This document shows positions 20,831 through 29,967 of a DNA stretch of 64,000 nucleotides, piece by piece. Numbering within the stretch: the stretch's first letter is position 1; every line of letters starts with the position of its first letter. The notes beneath the pieces were generated by a model. The model was not told where the DNA came from. It saw nothing but the letters and a program-made list of their open reading frames with translations, and did not search any database. The DNA is from Caballeronia hypogeia (lineage in GTDB: Bacteria; Pseudomonadota; Gammaproteobacteria; Burkholderiales; Burkholderiaceae), in NCBI RefSeq assembly GCF_001544875.2, contig NZ_FCOA02000003.1:532456-596455 (forward strand), read 5' to 3'. The position numbers were made by a program, and so were the translations under genes.

Positions 20831-22492
20831 ATGAAGAAACCTTCGACCGACGCGCATCGACTCGAACTGTCCCGCCAGAACGCGGGCGAACTCGGCAATC
20901 ACGCGATCGACGAATTCGTGGCCGGACGCCTGACGCGCCGCGAGCTGCTGCGCCACGCGAGCGTGCTCGGCTTTGCGCTGACCGCAGGCGGCATCTTCGG
21001 CATGCCGGCCGCGCGCGCGCAAGGCGCGGGCAAGCCCGGCGGCACGATTCGCGTCGCGCACCTGATGCCCGCGGGCGCGGTCGATCCGCTCACCGTGACC
21101 GACGCGTCCGGTCTCGCGCTCATCAATCAGACCGGCGAATTCCTGATCGACGACGACAGCGAGCATCTCGCGTTGCGCCCCGCGCTCGCGCTGTCATGGA
21201 AGTCGAACGACAAGGGCGACGTGTGGACCTTCAAGCTGCGCCCGAACGTCAAGTTCCAGGACGGCCAGCCGATGACCGCGAAGGATGTCGTCGCGACCTT
21301 CAACCGCCTGTCCGACCCGAACGCGGGGTCGGCGGCGCTTTCCGTGCTGAAGGGCGTGCTGTCGAAGGATTCGGCCAAGGCCGTCGACGATCACACCGTC
21401 GAATTCCATCTCGACGCGCCCAATGGCAATTTCCCGTATTACGTCTCCTCGAACACGTATAACGCGGTGATTCTGCCGGCGAACTTCAGCGGGCCGTATG
21501 AGAAGAGCTTCATGGGCACGGGCGCGCTGAAGCTCGAGAAATACACGCCGAAAGTGGGGGCGTCGTTCGTGCGCAATCCCGACTACTGGGGCGAGAAGTC
21601 CCTGCCCGATCGGGTGCAGTTCTCCTTCTACGCGGATCAACAGGCCCAACTGCTCGCGATGCAGGGGCGCCAGGCCGACGTCATGGGCGACTTCACCGTG
21701 CAGGGCGGCGTAGCGATGCTGAGCAATCCGCAGTTCAAGGTGCTCGGCACGAAGTCGAGCTCGCACCGTCAGATGCACATGCGCTGCGACACGGGCGCGT
21801 TCAAGGACAAGCGCGTGCGTCAGGCGCTGGCGCTTTCGATCGACCGCGAGGTCATCGTGAAGGGCCTGTTCCGTGGGCGCGCGCAAGTCGGCAACGACAG
21901 CCCGTTCGCACCGGTGTTTCCGTCGAGCGATCTCACCGTGCCGCAACGCAAGATCGACATCGCGCAGGCGAAGAAGCTGATGAGCGATGCGGGGGTCGCG
22001 AATGGTTTCGACGTCACGCTGACGACCGAAAAGTACATGGAGATTCCCGATCTCGCGGTCGTCGTGCAGAACGCGGCGAAGGCGATCGGCATTCGCATCC
22101 AGTTGAAGGTGGAAAGTCAGGACCTGTATTACGGTTCCGGCACCTTCGGCAAGTCGGACTGGCTGGACTCGCCGCTCGGCATCACGGATTACGGGCATCG
22201 CGGCGTGCCGAACGTGTTCCTCAACGCGCCGCTCACGAGCGGCGGCACCTGGAATGCCGCGCACTTCAAGAATCCCGACTACGACAAGCTCGTCGCGCAA
22301 TTCGTGGCGGCGCTCGATGTCGCGTCGCAGAAGAAGCTGTCCGCGCAAATCCAGCATCTGCTGCTCGATGAAACGCCGGTCGTGATCCCCTACTTCTACG
22401 ACCAGCTGATCGTCACGCGCGCCAATGTCTCGGGCGTGCGCTTCAACGCGATTTCGCAGATGTGGTTCGACCGCGCGACGGTATCGGCGTAA
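20831..22492 (+). CDS. ABC transporter substrate-binding protein, family 5 (peptide/opine type)
   Basis: Periplasmic receptor of a peptide- or nickel-type importer. The 553-residue SBP family 5 protein has a long N-terminus with a twin-arginine-like signal (TRRELLRHASVLGFALTAGG near residues 34-55), then the domain start GGTIRVAHLMP and typical blocks such as VWTFKLRPNVKFQDG and the DYWG motif. The Tat-like signal is uncommon but known for this family. Downstream lie both permeases and a fused ATPase, so the system is complete. The ligand is not predictable. Confidence 0.9.
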   Translation: MKKPSTDAHRLELSRQNAGELGNHAIDEFVAGRLTRRELLRHASVLGFALTAGGIFGMPAARAQGAGKPGGTIRVAHLMPAGAVDPLTVTDASGLALINQTGEFLIDDDSEHLALRPALALSWKSNDKGDVWTFKLRPNVKFQDGQPMTAKDVVATFNRLSDPNAGSAALSVLKGVLSKDSAKAVDDHTVEFHLDAPNGNFPYYVSSNTYNAVILPANFSGPYEKSFMGTGALKLEKYTPKVGASFVRNPDYWGEKSLPDRVQFSFYADQQAQLLAMQGRQADVMGDFTVQGGVAMLSNPQFKVLGTKSSSHRQMHMRCDTGAFKDKRVRQALALSIDREVIVKGLFRGRAQVGNDSPFAPVFPSSDLTVPQRKIDIAQAKKLMSDAGVANGFDVTLTTEKYMEIPDLAVVVQNAAKAIGIRIQLKVESQDLYYGSGTFGKSDWLDSPLGITDYGHRGVPNVFLNAPLTSGGTWNAAHFKNPDYDKLVAQFVAALDVASQKKLSAQIQHLLLDETPVVIPYFYDQLIVTRANVSGVRFNAISQMWFDRATVSA

Positions 22493-22504
22493 ATGAGGGC
22501 CTAG

Positions 22505-23512
22505 ATGAGCACGATCACGCCGACGGCCCACGCAGCCGACTTCGCCAAAATGAAACGCATCGTGCGCTTCATCGGCGTGCGGCTCCTGCTCGCGCTCGTC
22601 ACCTTGTGGCTGCTGTCGATGATCGTCTTCGCGGGCGGACAGTTGCTGCCGGGCGACGTCGGGCGCGCGATCCTCGGACCGCTGGCGGACGCGCGCGCGG
22701 TCGCGGCGCTCAATCATCAGCTCGGCGTGGACCGGCCGCTCGTCACGCAATACACGAGCTGGATCGGCCACTTCCTCCGCGGCGACATGGGCGAATCCTA
22801 TGCGTTCCGCGCGCCGGTCGCGCAGTTCATCGGCGATGCGCTGTGGAATTCGGCCAAGCTCGGCGCGCTCGCGTTCGTCGTCGTGGTGCCGCTCGGCATC
22901 GCGGGCGGCGTGTATGCGGCGCTGCATTCGGGTCGCTGGATCGATCGCCTGATCAGCATCGGCGGACTGACGGCGACGGTCGTGCCGGAATTCGTGTCGT
23001 CGATCGTGCTGATCCTGATCTTCGGCGTATGGCTGCAATGGCTACCGATCGAAGCCACGGCGCCCGCCGGCGCGGGCTTCTTCACGCAGCTCGAACATCT
23101 GATTTTGCCGGTGCTGCCGCTCGTGTTCGTGTTCTTCGGCTATATCGCGCGGATGGCGCGCGCCGGCACCGTCGAAGCGCTCGACGCCGACTACACGCGC
23201 ACCGCTATCCTCAAAGGCCTGCCGCAGCGCGTCGTTATCCTTCGGCACGTGCTGCGCAATGCGCTCCTGCCGACCGTGACGGTCGCTGCGACGCAGCTCG
23301 GCTACATGATCGGCGGGCTGGTCGTCGTGGAGACGCTGTTTCACTACCAGGGTATCGGCTCGCTGATCTACAACGCCGCGCGCGCCAAGGACTTTCCGAT
23401 GCTCGAAGCGGGCGTGCTGACCGTCGGCGTCATTTACACGGCGGCGAACCTGATCGCCGATGCGCTTTACGTCGTGCTCAATCCACGTCTGCGCACGGGT
23501 GACGCGAAATGA
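22505..23512 (+). CDS. ABC transporter permease, DppB type
   Basis: Inner-membrane permease of the peptide-type importer. The 335-residue protein has about six membrane helices, the N-terminal RFIGVRLLLALVTLWLLS signature and the EAA-type cytoplasmic loop ALDADYTRTAILKGLPQR that docks on the ATPase. It starts 12 bp after the binding-protein gene and overlaps the next permease by ATGA. Confidence 0.92.
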   Translation: MSTITPTAHAADFAKMKRIVRFIGVRLLLALVTLWLLSMIVFAGGQLLPGDVGRAILGPLADARAVAALNHQLGVDRPLVTQYTSWIGHFLRGDMGESYAFRAPVAQFIGDALWNSAKLGALAFVVVVPLGIAGGVYAALHSGRWIDRLISIGGLTATVVPEFVSSIVLILIFGVWLQWLPIEATAPAGAGFFTQLEHLILPVLPLVFVFFGYIARMARAGTVEALDADYTRTAILKGLPQRVVILRHVLRNALLPTVTVAATQLGYMIGGLVVVETLFHYQGIGSLIYNAARAKDFPMLEAGVLTVGVIYTAANLIADALYVVLNPRLRTGDAK

Positions 23513-24366
23513 GCACCGCCACCGTCGTTCCGCCCAAACCGCGCCGCTTCGAAGCGCTCAACGCGCTGACGCGTTCCGCGACCTTCGATCTCGGCGTGCT
23601 GATCCTGCTGTTCTGGGTGCTGTGCGCGCTTTTCGGACACTGGCTCGTGCCGCACGATCCGTACGCGTCCGATCCGCTCAATTCGCTCACGCCGCCATCG
23701 GCCGATCACTGGTTCGGCACCGATCAGCTCGGCCGCGACGTGTTCGCGCGCGTGATCGTCGGCTCCCGCGACATCCTCACCATCGCGCCGCTCGCGACCT
23801 TGCTCGGCACGGCGGCGGGCACGGCGATCGGCCTCGTCGTCGGTTATTTCGACGGCTGGGTCGACGCCGTCATTGGCCGCGTCATCGATGCGCTGCTCGC
23901 GCTGCCGCTCGTGATCGTCGCGCTGCTCGCGCTGGCCGCCGTCGGCGCGAGCAACACGACCGTGATTCTCGTCATCGGCCTCACCTTCACGCCGATCACC
24001 GCGCGCACCGTGCGCGCCGCCGTACTCGGCGAGCGCCATCTCGACTACGTTCTCGCGGCGCAACTGCGCGGCGAGAACGCGCTCTACATCATGTTCGCGG
24101 AGATCCTCCCTAACGTGCTGCCGCCGATCATCGTCGAGGCGACCGTGCGGCTCGGCTACGCGATCTTCGCCGTCGCGACGCTGTCGTTTCTGGGCTTCGG
24201 CATCCAGCCGCCGTCCGCCGACTGGGGTCTCGCGCTCTCGGAAAGCTACACGCTCATGGCGGGCGGCGCATGGTGGACCGTCGTGTTCGACGCCGCCGCG
24301 ATCGCCTCGCTGGTCGTCGCCGTGAACCTGGTCGCGGACGCGGTGCAAGGAGTGATCGACCGATGA
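23509..24366 (+). CDS. ABC transporter permease, DppC type
   Basis: Second permease of the same importer, 285 residues. The N-terminal helix is followed by the hallmark HWFGTDQLGRDVFARVIVGS, then five more membrane segments and an EAA loop near LDYVLAAQLRGENALY. It overlaps the upstream permease and the downstream ATPase gene by ATGA at both ends, implying coupled synthesis in fixed ratio. Confidence 0.92.
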   Translation: MSTATVVPPKPRRFEALNALTRSATFDLGVLILLFWVLCALFGHWLVPHDPYASDPLNSLTPPSADHWFGTDQLGRDVFARVIVGSRDILTIAPLATLLGTAAGTAIGLVVGYFDGWVDAVIGRVIDALLALPLVIVALLALAAVGASNTTVILVIGLTFTPITARTVRAAVLGERHLDYVLAAQLRGENALYIMFAEILPNVLPPIIVEATVRLGYAIFAVATLSFLGFGIQPPSADWGLALSESYTLMAGGAWWTVVFDAAAIASLVVAVNLVADAVQGVIDR

Positions 24367-26432
24367 ACGGACCTCCGCCATCGGCTTTTCCCACCTTCGG
24401 CGCCGCGAAAGGCGATCAGGCCGACGCGCTGACGGTCGTCGGCCTCACGGTCGCGTATCGATCGCGCGGACGTGAGCGCGACGTGCTGCAGGACGTCACG
24501 CTGCGCGTGAGGCGCGGCGAGGCGTACGGGCTCGTCGGCGAATCGGGCTGCGGCAAGTCGACCGCCGCACTCGCGATGCTGCGTTATCTGCCGCGCAACG
24601 GGCGCGTGAAGGCGGGCAAGATTTCGATTGGCGGACGCGACGTCGCCGCGCTCGACGCTCATGCGCTGCGCGAGATGCGCGCCAACGCGGTGTCAATGGT
24701 CTATCAGGACCCGGGGCGCGCGCTGAATCCGTCGCTGACGATCGCGCGGCAAGTGTCCGAAGCCTTCGAAGCATCCGGCGCCTCCGCCGACGAAGCGCTG
24801 GCCCGCACCGCCGATATCCTCGGGCGCGTGCGCATCGCGTCGCCCGAGCGCGTGATGGAAAGCTATCCGCATCAGCTTTCGGGCGGCATGCAGCAGCGCG
24901 TCGTCATCGCGATGGCGCTCGCGTGCAATCCCGAGCTGCTGATTCTCGACGAACCGACCACCGGGCTGGATGCGACCGTCGAAGCCGAAGTGCTCGATCT
25001 CATCGCGCAGTTGCGCGCGGAGCTCGGCACGGCGGTGCTGTTCATCAGCCACAATCTCGCGGTAATCGGGCGCATGTGCGATCGCGTCGGCGTGCTGTAC
25101 GCGGGCAAGCTCGTCGAGGAAGGCACGACGGCGGATGTCTTCGCGAAACCGCGTCATCCGTACACGGTCGGTTTGCTGCGCTGTCTGCCCCGCGCAGGGC
25201 GCGCCAAGGAAACCGGCCGTCTCGACACGATTCCAGGCTCGCTGCCGCTGCCCGGATCGGTGACGCAAGGCTGCATCTTCGCGCCGCGCTGCAAGCTCGC
25301 CGATGAACGCTGTCTGAAGGACGCGCCGCCGCCCTATCGCGTCGCGGCCGCGCACGGCGACCAGATGGCGCGCTGCCACTATCACGAGCGCGCACAGACG
25401 CTGCCGCGCTCGACCGACGAAGCGCCCGTGCCCGTTGCCGATGGCCCAGAGCAGCCCTTCGCGTTGTCGGCCCGCAATCTCTCGAAGACCTTCCGCGTTG
25501 GCGACGAGGAAGTGCGCGCCGTCCACGATGTCTCGCTCGATCTCGTGCAAGGCGAGACGCTCGGGCTCGTCGGCGAATCGGGCAGCGGCAAGACGACGCT
25601 CGCGAAGCTGCTGCTCGGCCTCGTCTCGCCGGACAAGGGCGCGACGCTCGAACTCGACGGCAACCGCCTGCCCGAGCGCGTGACCAAGCGCAGCGAAGCG
25701 CAGGTGAAGTCGCTGCAGATCGTGTTTCAGAATCCGGACTCCGCGTTGAATCGCGCGCATTCGGTGCGGCGGCTGATCGCGCGCTCCCTGTCGAAGCTCG
25801 CGGCGCTCCACGGCGAGGCGAAGGAAGCACGCCTGCACACGCTGACCGAAGCCGTGCGTTTGCCCGAGCGCTATCTCGGCTCGCGCACGCGGCAACTGTC
25901 GGGCGGACTCAAGCAGCGCGTCGCGATTGCTCGGGCGTTCGCGGGCGATCCGCGCGTCGTCGTCTGCGACGAGCCGACCTCCGCGCTCGATGTCTCCGTG
26001 CAGGCCGCGATCCTCAACCTGCTTGCCGACCTGCAGCGCGAGCGGCGCGTGAGCTATGTGTTTATCTCGCACGATCTGCACGTGGTGCGCTATCTGTCGG
26101 ATCGCATCGCGGTGCTGTATCTCGGGCGCATCATGGAAATCGGCCGGGCGGCGGCGGTCTTCGATGGCCCGCAGCATCCGTACACCGAGGCCTTGCTGTC
26201 GTCGGTACCGGCGATCGACGGCACGCACGCGAAGCGCATCCGCCTGTCGGGCGAGTTGCCGAGCGCGGCGAATCCGCCTTCGGGCTGCGTGTTCCATACG
26301 CGCTGCCCGCGCAAGATCGGCGCAATCTGCGAAACCGAAGCGCCGCCGTGCCGCGACGCCGGCGACGGCCACGCGATCCATTGCCACATTCCCGTCGACG
26401 AACTGCGCGCATTGCAGCGTCAGGAAGGCTGA
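24363..26432 (+). CDS. Fused double ATP-binding subunit (DppD-DppF type) of the peptide importer
   Basis: One 689-residue polypeptide holds both nucleotide-binding domains. Domain 1 has GESGCGKST and LSGGMQQR, domain 2 (from about residue 360) GESGSGKTT and LSGGLKQR, each followed by Walker B (LILDEPTTGLD and VVCDEPTSALD). Each half ends in the oligopeptide-transport C-terminal cysteine motif (CIFAPRCKLADERC and CVFHTRCPRKIGAIC). E. coli uses two separate proteins; fused forms like GsiA and YejF are known. The start at 24363 overlaps the permease stop by ATGA. Confidence 0.93.
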   Translation: MNGPPPSAFPTFGAAKGDQADALTVVGLTVAYRSRGRERDVLQDVTLRVRRGEAYGLVGESGCGKSTAALAMLRYLPRNGRVKAGKISIGGRDVAALDAHALREMRANAVSMVYQDPGRALNPSLTIARQVSEAFEASGASADEALARTADILGRVRIASPERVMESYPHQLSGGMQQRVVIAMALACNPELLILDEPTTGLDATVEAEVLDLIAQLRAELGTAVLFISHNLAVIGRMCDRVGVLYAGKLVEEGTTADVFAKPRHPYTVGLLRCLPRAGRAKETGRLDTIPGSLPLPGSVTQGCIFAPRCKLADERCLKDAPPPYRVAAAHGDQMARCHYHERAQTLPRSTDEAPVPVADGPEQPFALSARNLSKTFRVGDEEVRAVHDVSLDLVQGETLGLVGESGSGKTTLAKLLLGLVSPDKGATLELDGNRLPERVTKRSEAQVKSLQIVFQNPDSALNRAHSVRRLIARSLSKLAALHGEAKEARLHTLTEAVRLPERYLGSRTRQLSGGLKQRVAIARAFAGDPRVVVCDEPTSALDVSVQAAILNLLADLQRERRVSYVFISHDLHVVRYLSDRIAVLYLGRIMEIGRAAAVFDGPQHPYTEALLSSVPAIDGTHAKRIRLSGELPSAANPPSGCVFHTRCPRKIGAICETEAPPCRDAGDGHAIHCHIPVDELRALQRQEG

Positions 26433-26524
26433 TCGGGCGCAGAGCCGGACGGGCATTCCTCGGAACCAAAGCGGCTTTGCGCGCCTCTCATCGGTTCACC
26501 GTCGAAACAACGAGGATTCCACCG

Positions 26525-26944
26525 ATGAAACCCGCCCTTTCCGTCGCGCTCGCCACATTCACCTTGAGTTTCGCGATGGCCGCACACGCTCAGAACGCGC
26601 CGCAAGCCCCGACGCCGGGCGCCTCCGACCCGACCTTCTCCGCGTATTCGCTCGCGCAGCAATGCGCCGCCAGGTCCGATAACGCCGCGCTCGGGCAATG
26701 CGTCGGCGCGGTACGCGGCATCGTGCGCGGCTATCAGTACGGCGTGCTGTTCCTGTCGCAGCGCGTTTCGCTGCCGGACAACGAGACCAGGCGCGTGTCG
26801 CTGTGCCTCACGGACACGAAGGTGTCGTCGATCATCGACGACTTCCTCGCCGATGCAAAACAGGTCAACGAAGCCGATCTCAAGCGCACGCCGGCGGAAG
26901 TCGCGGTGCTCGGCTCGGTGCACGCGCACCACGCATGCACCTGA
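26525..26944 (+). CDS. Small exported protein resembling Rap1a/Tai immunity proteins
   Basis: A 139-residue protein with a signal peptide (MKPALSVALATFTLSFAMAAHA) and a mature part with three spaced cysteines: QQCAAR, LGQCVGAVRGIVRGYQYG, SLCLTD and a final HHACT. The Cys-x-G-x(n)-GxxxG pattern after the first helix and the DFLADAKQV helix resemble Rap1a/Tai immunity proteins, a fold also used by many exported proteins without any toxin. No effector gene lies nearby, so an immunity role is not supported by context. It follows the ATPase gene by 92 bp. Confidence 0.65.
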   Translation: MKPALSVALATFTLSFAMAAHAQNAPQAPTPGASDPTFSAYSLAQQCAARSDNAALGQCVGAVRGIVRGYQYGVLFLSQRVSLPDNETRRVSLCLTDTKVSSIIDDFLADAKQVNEADLKRTPAEVAVLGSVHAHHACT

Positions 26945-26957
26945 GCACGCGGCACGC

Positions 26958-27806
26958 TCAGAGCATTTCCAGCGAGCGCTTCGACTTCGGCGGCCTGAAC
27001 TGCTGGTCGATGTCAGCGAGTTCATCGCCGGATAGCTGAAGATCGAGCGCCGCGCGATTCTCGCGCACATGCGCGACGTCAGCCGCCTTCGGAATCGCGA
27101 ACACCTCGGGCTGGCTCAGCACCCACGCGAGCGCCACCTGAAACGCCGAAACGCCGCGAGACGCCGCGATCTTCTCCAGCGCGCCGCCGCGCGGCAGGCG
27201 CGCGTGGTCGACGGGGCTGTAGGCCATCGCCGGCATGCGGCGCTCGCGCAGCCACGGCAGCAGGTCGAACTCCGCGCCGCGCCGCGCGACGTTGTAGAGA
27301 ATCTGGTCCGTCGCGCAGGCGTCGCCGCCATCGAGCGAAAACAGCTCTTCCATGTCGTCGGTGTCAAAGTTGCTCACGCCCCAGTGGCGAATCTTGCCGT
27401 CGTCCTTCAGCTTCTCGAAACCGGCGACCACGCCTTCCAGATCCTCGCCACCGCGCCAGTGCAGCAGATACAGGTCGATGCGATCGGTCTTCAGGCGCTT
27501 CAGGCTGCGTTCGCAGGCGGCCCGCACGCCGCGCTCGCTGCCGTTGTGCGGATACACCTTGCTGACGATGAAAAGCGCGTCGCGTCTGTCGCCCAGCGCC
27601 TCCGCGATCAGCTTTTCGCTTTCGCCGTCGCCGTACATCTCGGCGGTATCGATAAGCGTCATGCCGAGCTCGACGCCCGCGCGCAGCGCCGCGATTTCGC
27701 TCTTGCGCGCGTCAGGACGCTCGCCCATTTCCCAGGTGCCCTGACCGAGCTTCGGGATGGCTTCGCCGTACGGCAGCTTGACGGTCGACGGATTGGAACG
27801 GGTCAT
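26958..27806 (-). CDS. Aldo/keto reductase
   Basis: NAD(P)H-dependent carbonyl reductase of the AKR superfamily, 282 residues with a TIM-barrel pattern. The catalytic tetrad can be seen: Asp and Tyr in LIDTAEMYGDGESE, Lys in FIVSKVYPHN and His in LYLLHWRGG; the C-terminal cofactor-binding part has FAIPKAADVAHVRENR. It resembles AKR5-like members. The gene is monocistronic, convergent with the small exported protein gene, and opens onto the gene-poor stretch at 27.8-28.9 kb. Substrate unknown. Confidence 0.92.
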   Translation of the reverse strand: MTRSNPSTVKLPYGEAIPKLGQGTWEMGERPDARKSEIAALRAGVELGMTLIDTAEMYGDGESEKLIAEALGDRRDALFIVSKVYPHNGSERGVRAACERSLKRLKTDRIDLYLLHWRGGEDLEGVVAGFEKLKDDGKIRHWGVSNFDTDDMEELFSLDGGDACATDQILYNVARRGAEFDLLPWLRERRMPAMAYSPVDHARLPRGGALEKIAASRGVSAFQVALAWVLSQPEVFAIPKAADVAHVRENRAALDLQLSGDELADIDQQFRPPKSKRSLEML

Positions 27807-28890
27807 GAAATAGCCTCCTTGTGGATCCGCCGATTATGGCGCAAGGAGCACACCCGTCACGCCGACGAGTGCGCGGAGCGGCAGCGGCGCGAACTGGCCC
27901 GCGAAAAGAACGATCGTCAGAAGCCCGAACAAATTGCTCCCGCTATACGCCCCGACGATGTCCACTGCAGCAACGCAGTCTCTGCAGGGGACAAAACTGG
28001 CTGCTTGATTGCCTCCGACGCCGTGCCAATCATGGCGGAATCGGCGCCGCCGCAGGCGAGGAGAACGGCCGCGACTCCGCATCGAGCACGAGGAGCGCGA
28101 CCACTACGAAGGCGTCGACGATCGAGAGCGCGGCATATCGCCAACCGCGTCCGATATCGGCGAAGAATGTGTCCCACTGGTGAATCCCGGTTAAAAAATA
28201 AATGCCGCAACAGCGATGTTCTTTAAATCGAGACTGACAAAACACGCTGCTTGGACAAAAATTCAACAGTACAAATAGCAATCCGCATGCCACCGTTGAG
28301 TTGAGCAGGAGCGGATTTTTAGCGCACTACCGAGATCACCAAATGGGAAACTCGCCAACAGATAACGGCCTCAAGTGGAGACGCACGCGCTACCGAAAAA
28401 ATGGCGGGATTGTCACTTATCGATTCAATCACCATAGTGGCACTCGATCGCTTGCACCTCGCAATTATTCCAGGAAAGACATTCAAAGCAAAAATTTTTA
28501 TCAAATGTAAGGTTGCGATTAATAAAATCTTTTTAGGCCAGCCTTGATATTTTCGGTCTGACATTCACGCATCAGACGCAATACATGCGTCCTTTTAAGT
28601 GCTCACTCAATGCAAAAATGAACAGAAGTTTAAGGTTCATTGCATTTTCCAATTGCAAATCCTGCGAATTCAAGACTTTCGAACAACGCCTGCAGATCAG
28701 GAAGTCCGGGAGTCGGCCAATATCCATAACGATTATATGGAAGACACTGCTTCGGATTTCTAAAATTTTATATTGCAATATCCTGACCTGATCAATATTA
28801 TTGGCTTCACACGATAGTCAATAACTGGACACACGCGTGTCGTATAGCGTCGGTCCGGATCAACGTGGCACAAACCGAGAGGGCACAGCG
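27807..28890. other. 1.1-kb gene-poor region, right half AT-rich
   Basis: No frame here shows a recognised domain. The left third (to about 28.2 kb) keeps the GC of the genome and holds broken hydrophobic frames on the minus strand. From about 28.19 to 28.83 kb the base composition drops clearly, with many AT runs, and the short frames in it have neither codon bias nor motifs. This looks like a decayed or acquired segment plus the upstream region of the LysR gene. Confidence 0.5.
27834..28293 (-). pseudogene. Possible remnant of a small membrane protein gene
   Basis: Two overlapping minus-strand frames carry membrane-like segments: GWRYAALSIVDAFVVVALLV around 28.1 kb and NLFGLLTIVLFAGQFAPL then LRALVGVTGVLLAP ending at a stop at 27834. 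They are in different frames and the sequence between them is not membrane-like, as expected for a decayed gene. I do not recognise the family. It could also be chance in GC-rich sequence. Confidence 0.25.
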
Positions 28891-29886
28891 ATGAACCAGA
28901 TACATGCAATGCGCGTGTTCGTGCGTGTGGCGGACACGGAAAGCTTTCGTCGCGCCGCACAACAATTAGACGTCTCGAATGCGCTGGTCACACGGGCGAT
29001 CGCCATGCTGGAAGCGCATCTCCGCACCCGTCTCATCAACCGTACTACTCGCAATTTGTCGCTCACCGAAGCCGGCACGCGTTATCTCGAGGGCTGCCGC
29101 GCACTACTGGAGGAACTGGATCATCTGGAGTCGACCGTCACGCATACCGAGGGCGAGCCGAGCGGCACCTTGCGTGTCGTCGCCGCGAGTGCGTTGTCGC
29201 TGCTCACGTTGACGCCGCTCGTGGACGGATTCCGCAAGCTCTATCCCAAGGTGAACGTGCGTCTGACGCTCGCCGAACGCCATGTCGACCTTGTCGAGGA
29301 CGGCTATGACGTGGGCATCGTCACGGCGTTCATGGTGTCGAGCACGGCGCTCGTCGAACGTCCGGTGGGAACCAACGCGCTCGTGCCGGTCGCCACGCCC
29401 GCGTTCGTCGCCGAGCACGGCTTGCCCGCAGCGCCGGCCGACTTGCAAACGTTGTCGTCCGTCGGGCTGCCGAACGAAATGCGCAGCCAGACCTGGCATT
29501 TCCGGCATCGGCTGGGCTCGGCCGATCAGGTCACGCTCGCGCCGGTGTACACGGTCAACAACGGGCTGATGGTGCGCATGGCCACGCTCAAAAGCATGGG
29601 GTTTTCGATCCTGCCCGAGGGCATCGTGCGCGGCGACCTGAAAGATGGCACGCTCGTTCGTCTGCTGGAGGACTACACGATCGACGACCCGGACATGAAA
29701 GTATCGATCGTCTATCCGGGACGGCAGTATCTGCCCGCCAAGACGCGTTTTTTCATCGACTATGCGCTGGACTATCTGAGTGGGGAGTTCGCGGCCAACA
29801 ATGTCCGCCCCGACGAAGCGATCCGTTCGCCCATGGCCCCGCCGTTCATAGCCAGGCCGATAATGAGCAGCGCGACCGCGAACTGA
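28891..29886 (+). CDS. LysR-family transcriptional regulator
   Basis: The 331-residue protein has the N-terminal winged helix-turn-helix (MNQIHAMRVFVRVADTESFRRAAQ, then VSNALVTRAIAMLEAHLRTRL and the TRNLSLTEAGTRYLE wing) and a C-terminal effector-binding domain from residue ~90. It belongs to the large YafC/DsdC-like subgroup. The start at 28891 is the usual LysR N-terminus; the frame is open back to 28837. No divergent target gene survives next to it, because the AT-rich region lies upstream, so its regulon is unknown. Confidence 0.9.
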   Translation: MNQIHAMRVFVRVADTESFRRAAQQLDVSNALVTRAIAMLEAHLRTRLINRTTRNLSLTEAGTRYLEGCRALLEELDHLESTVTHTEGEPSGTLRVVAASALSLLTLTPLVDGFRKLYPKVNVRLTLAERHVDLVEDGYDVGIVTAFMVSSTALVERPVGTNALVPVATPAFVAEHGLPAAPADLQTLSSVGLPNEMRSQTWHFRHRLGSADQVTLAPVYTVNNGLMVRMATLKSMGFSILPEGIVRGDLKDGTLVRLLEDYTIDDPDMKVSIVYPGRQYLPAKTRFFIDYALDYLSGEFAANNVRPDEAIRSPMAPPFIARPIMSSATAN

Positions 29887-29916
29887 AGCGGCGCAGACAC
29901 GATTGCGCCAGGCGGC

Positions 29917-29951
29917 AGCCAGACGGTGACATCATCGTCTGGCTTTTTTAT
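29917..29951 (+). terminator. Intrinsic terminator after the LysR gene
   Basis: Nine-base stem AGCCAGACG/CGTCTGGCT (29917-29925 with 29936-29944) followed by TTTTTT. Confidence 0.9.
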
Positions 29952-29967
29952 GCGGCTCGAACGCCGC

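Noticed and set aside
28301..28791. Several 60-80 codon frames on both strands in the AT-rich stretch
   Set aside because: No motif, no similarity I recognise, no ribosome sites; short frames of this size are expected by chance.
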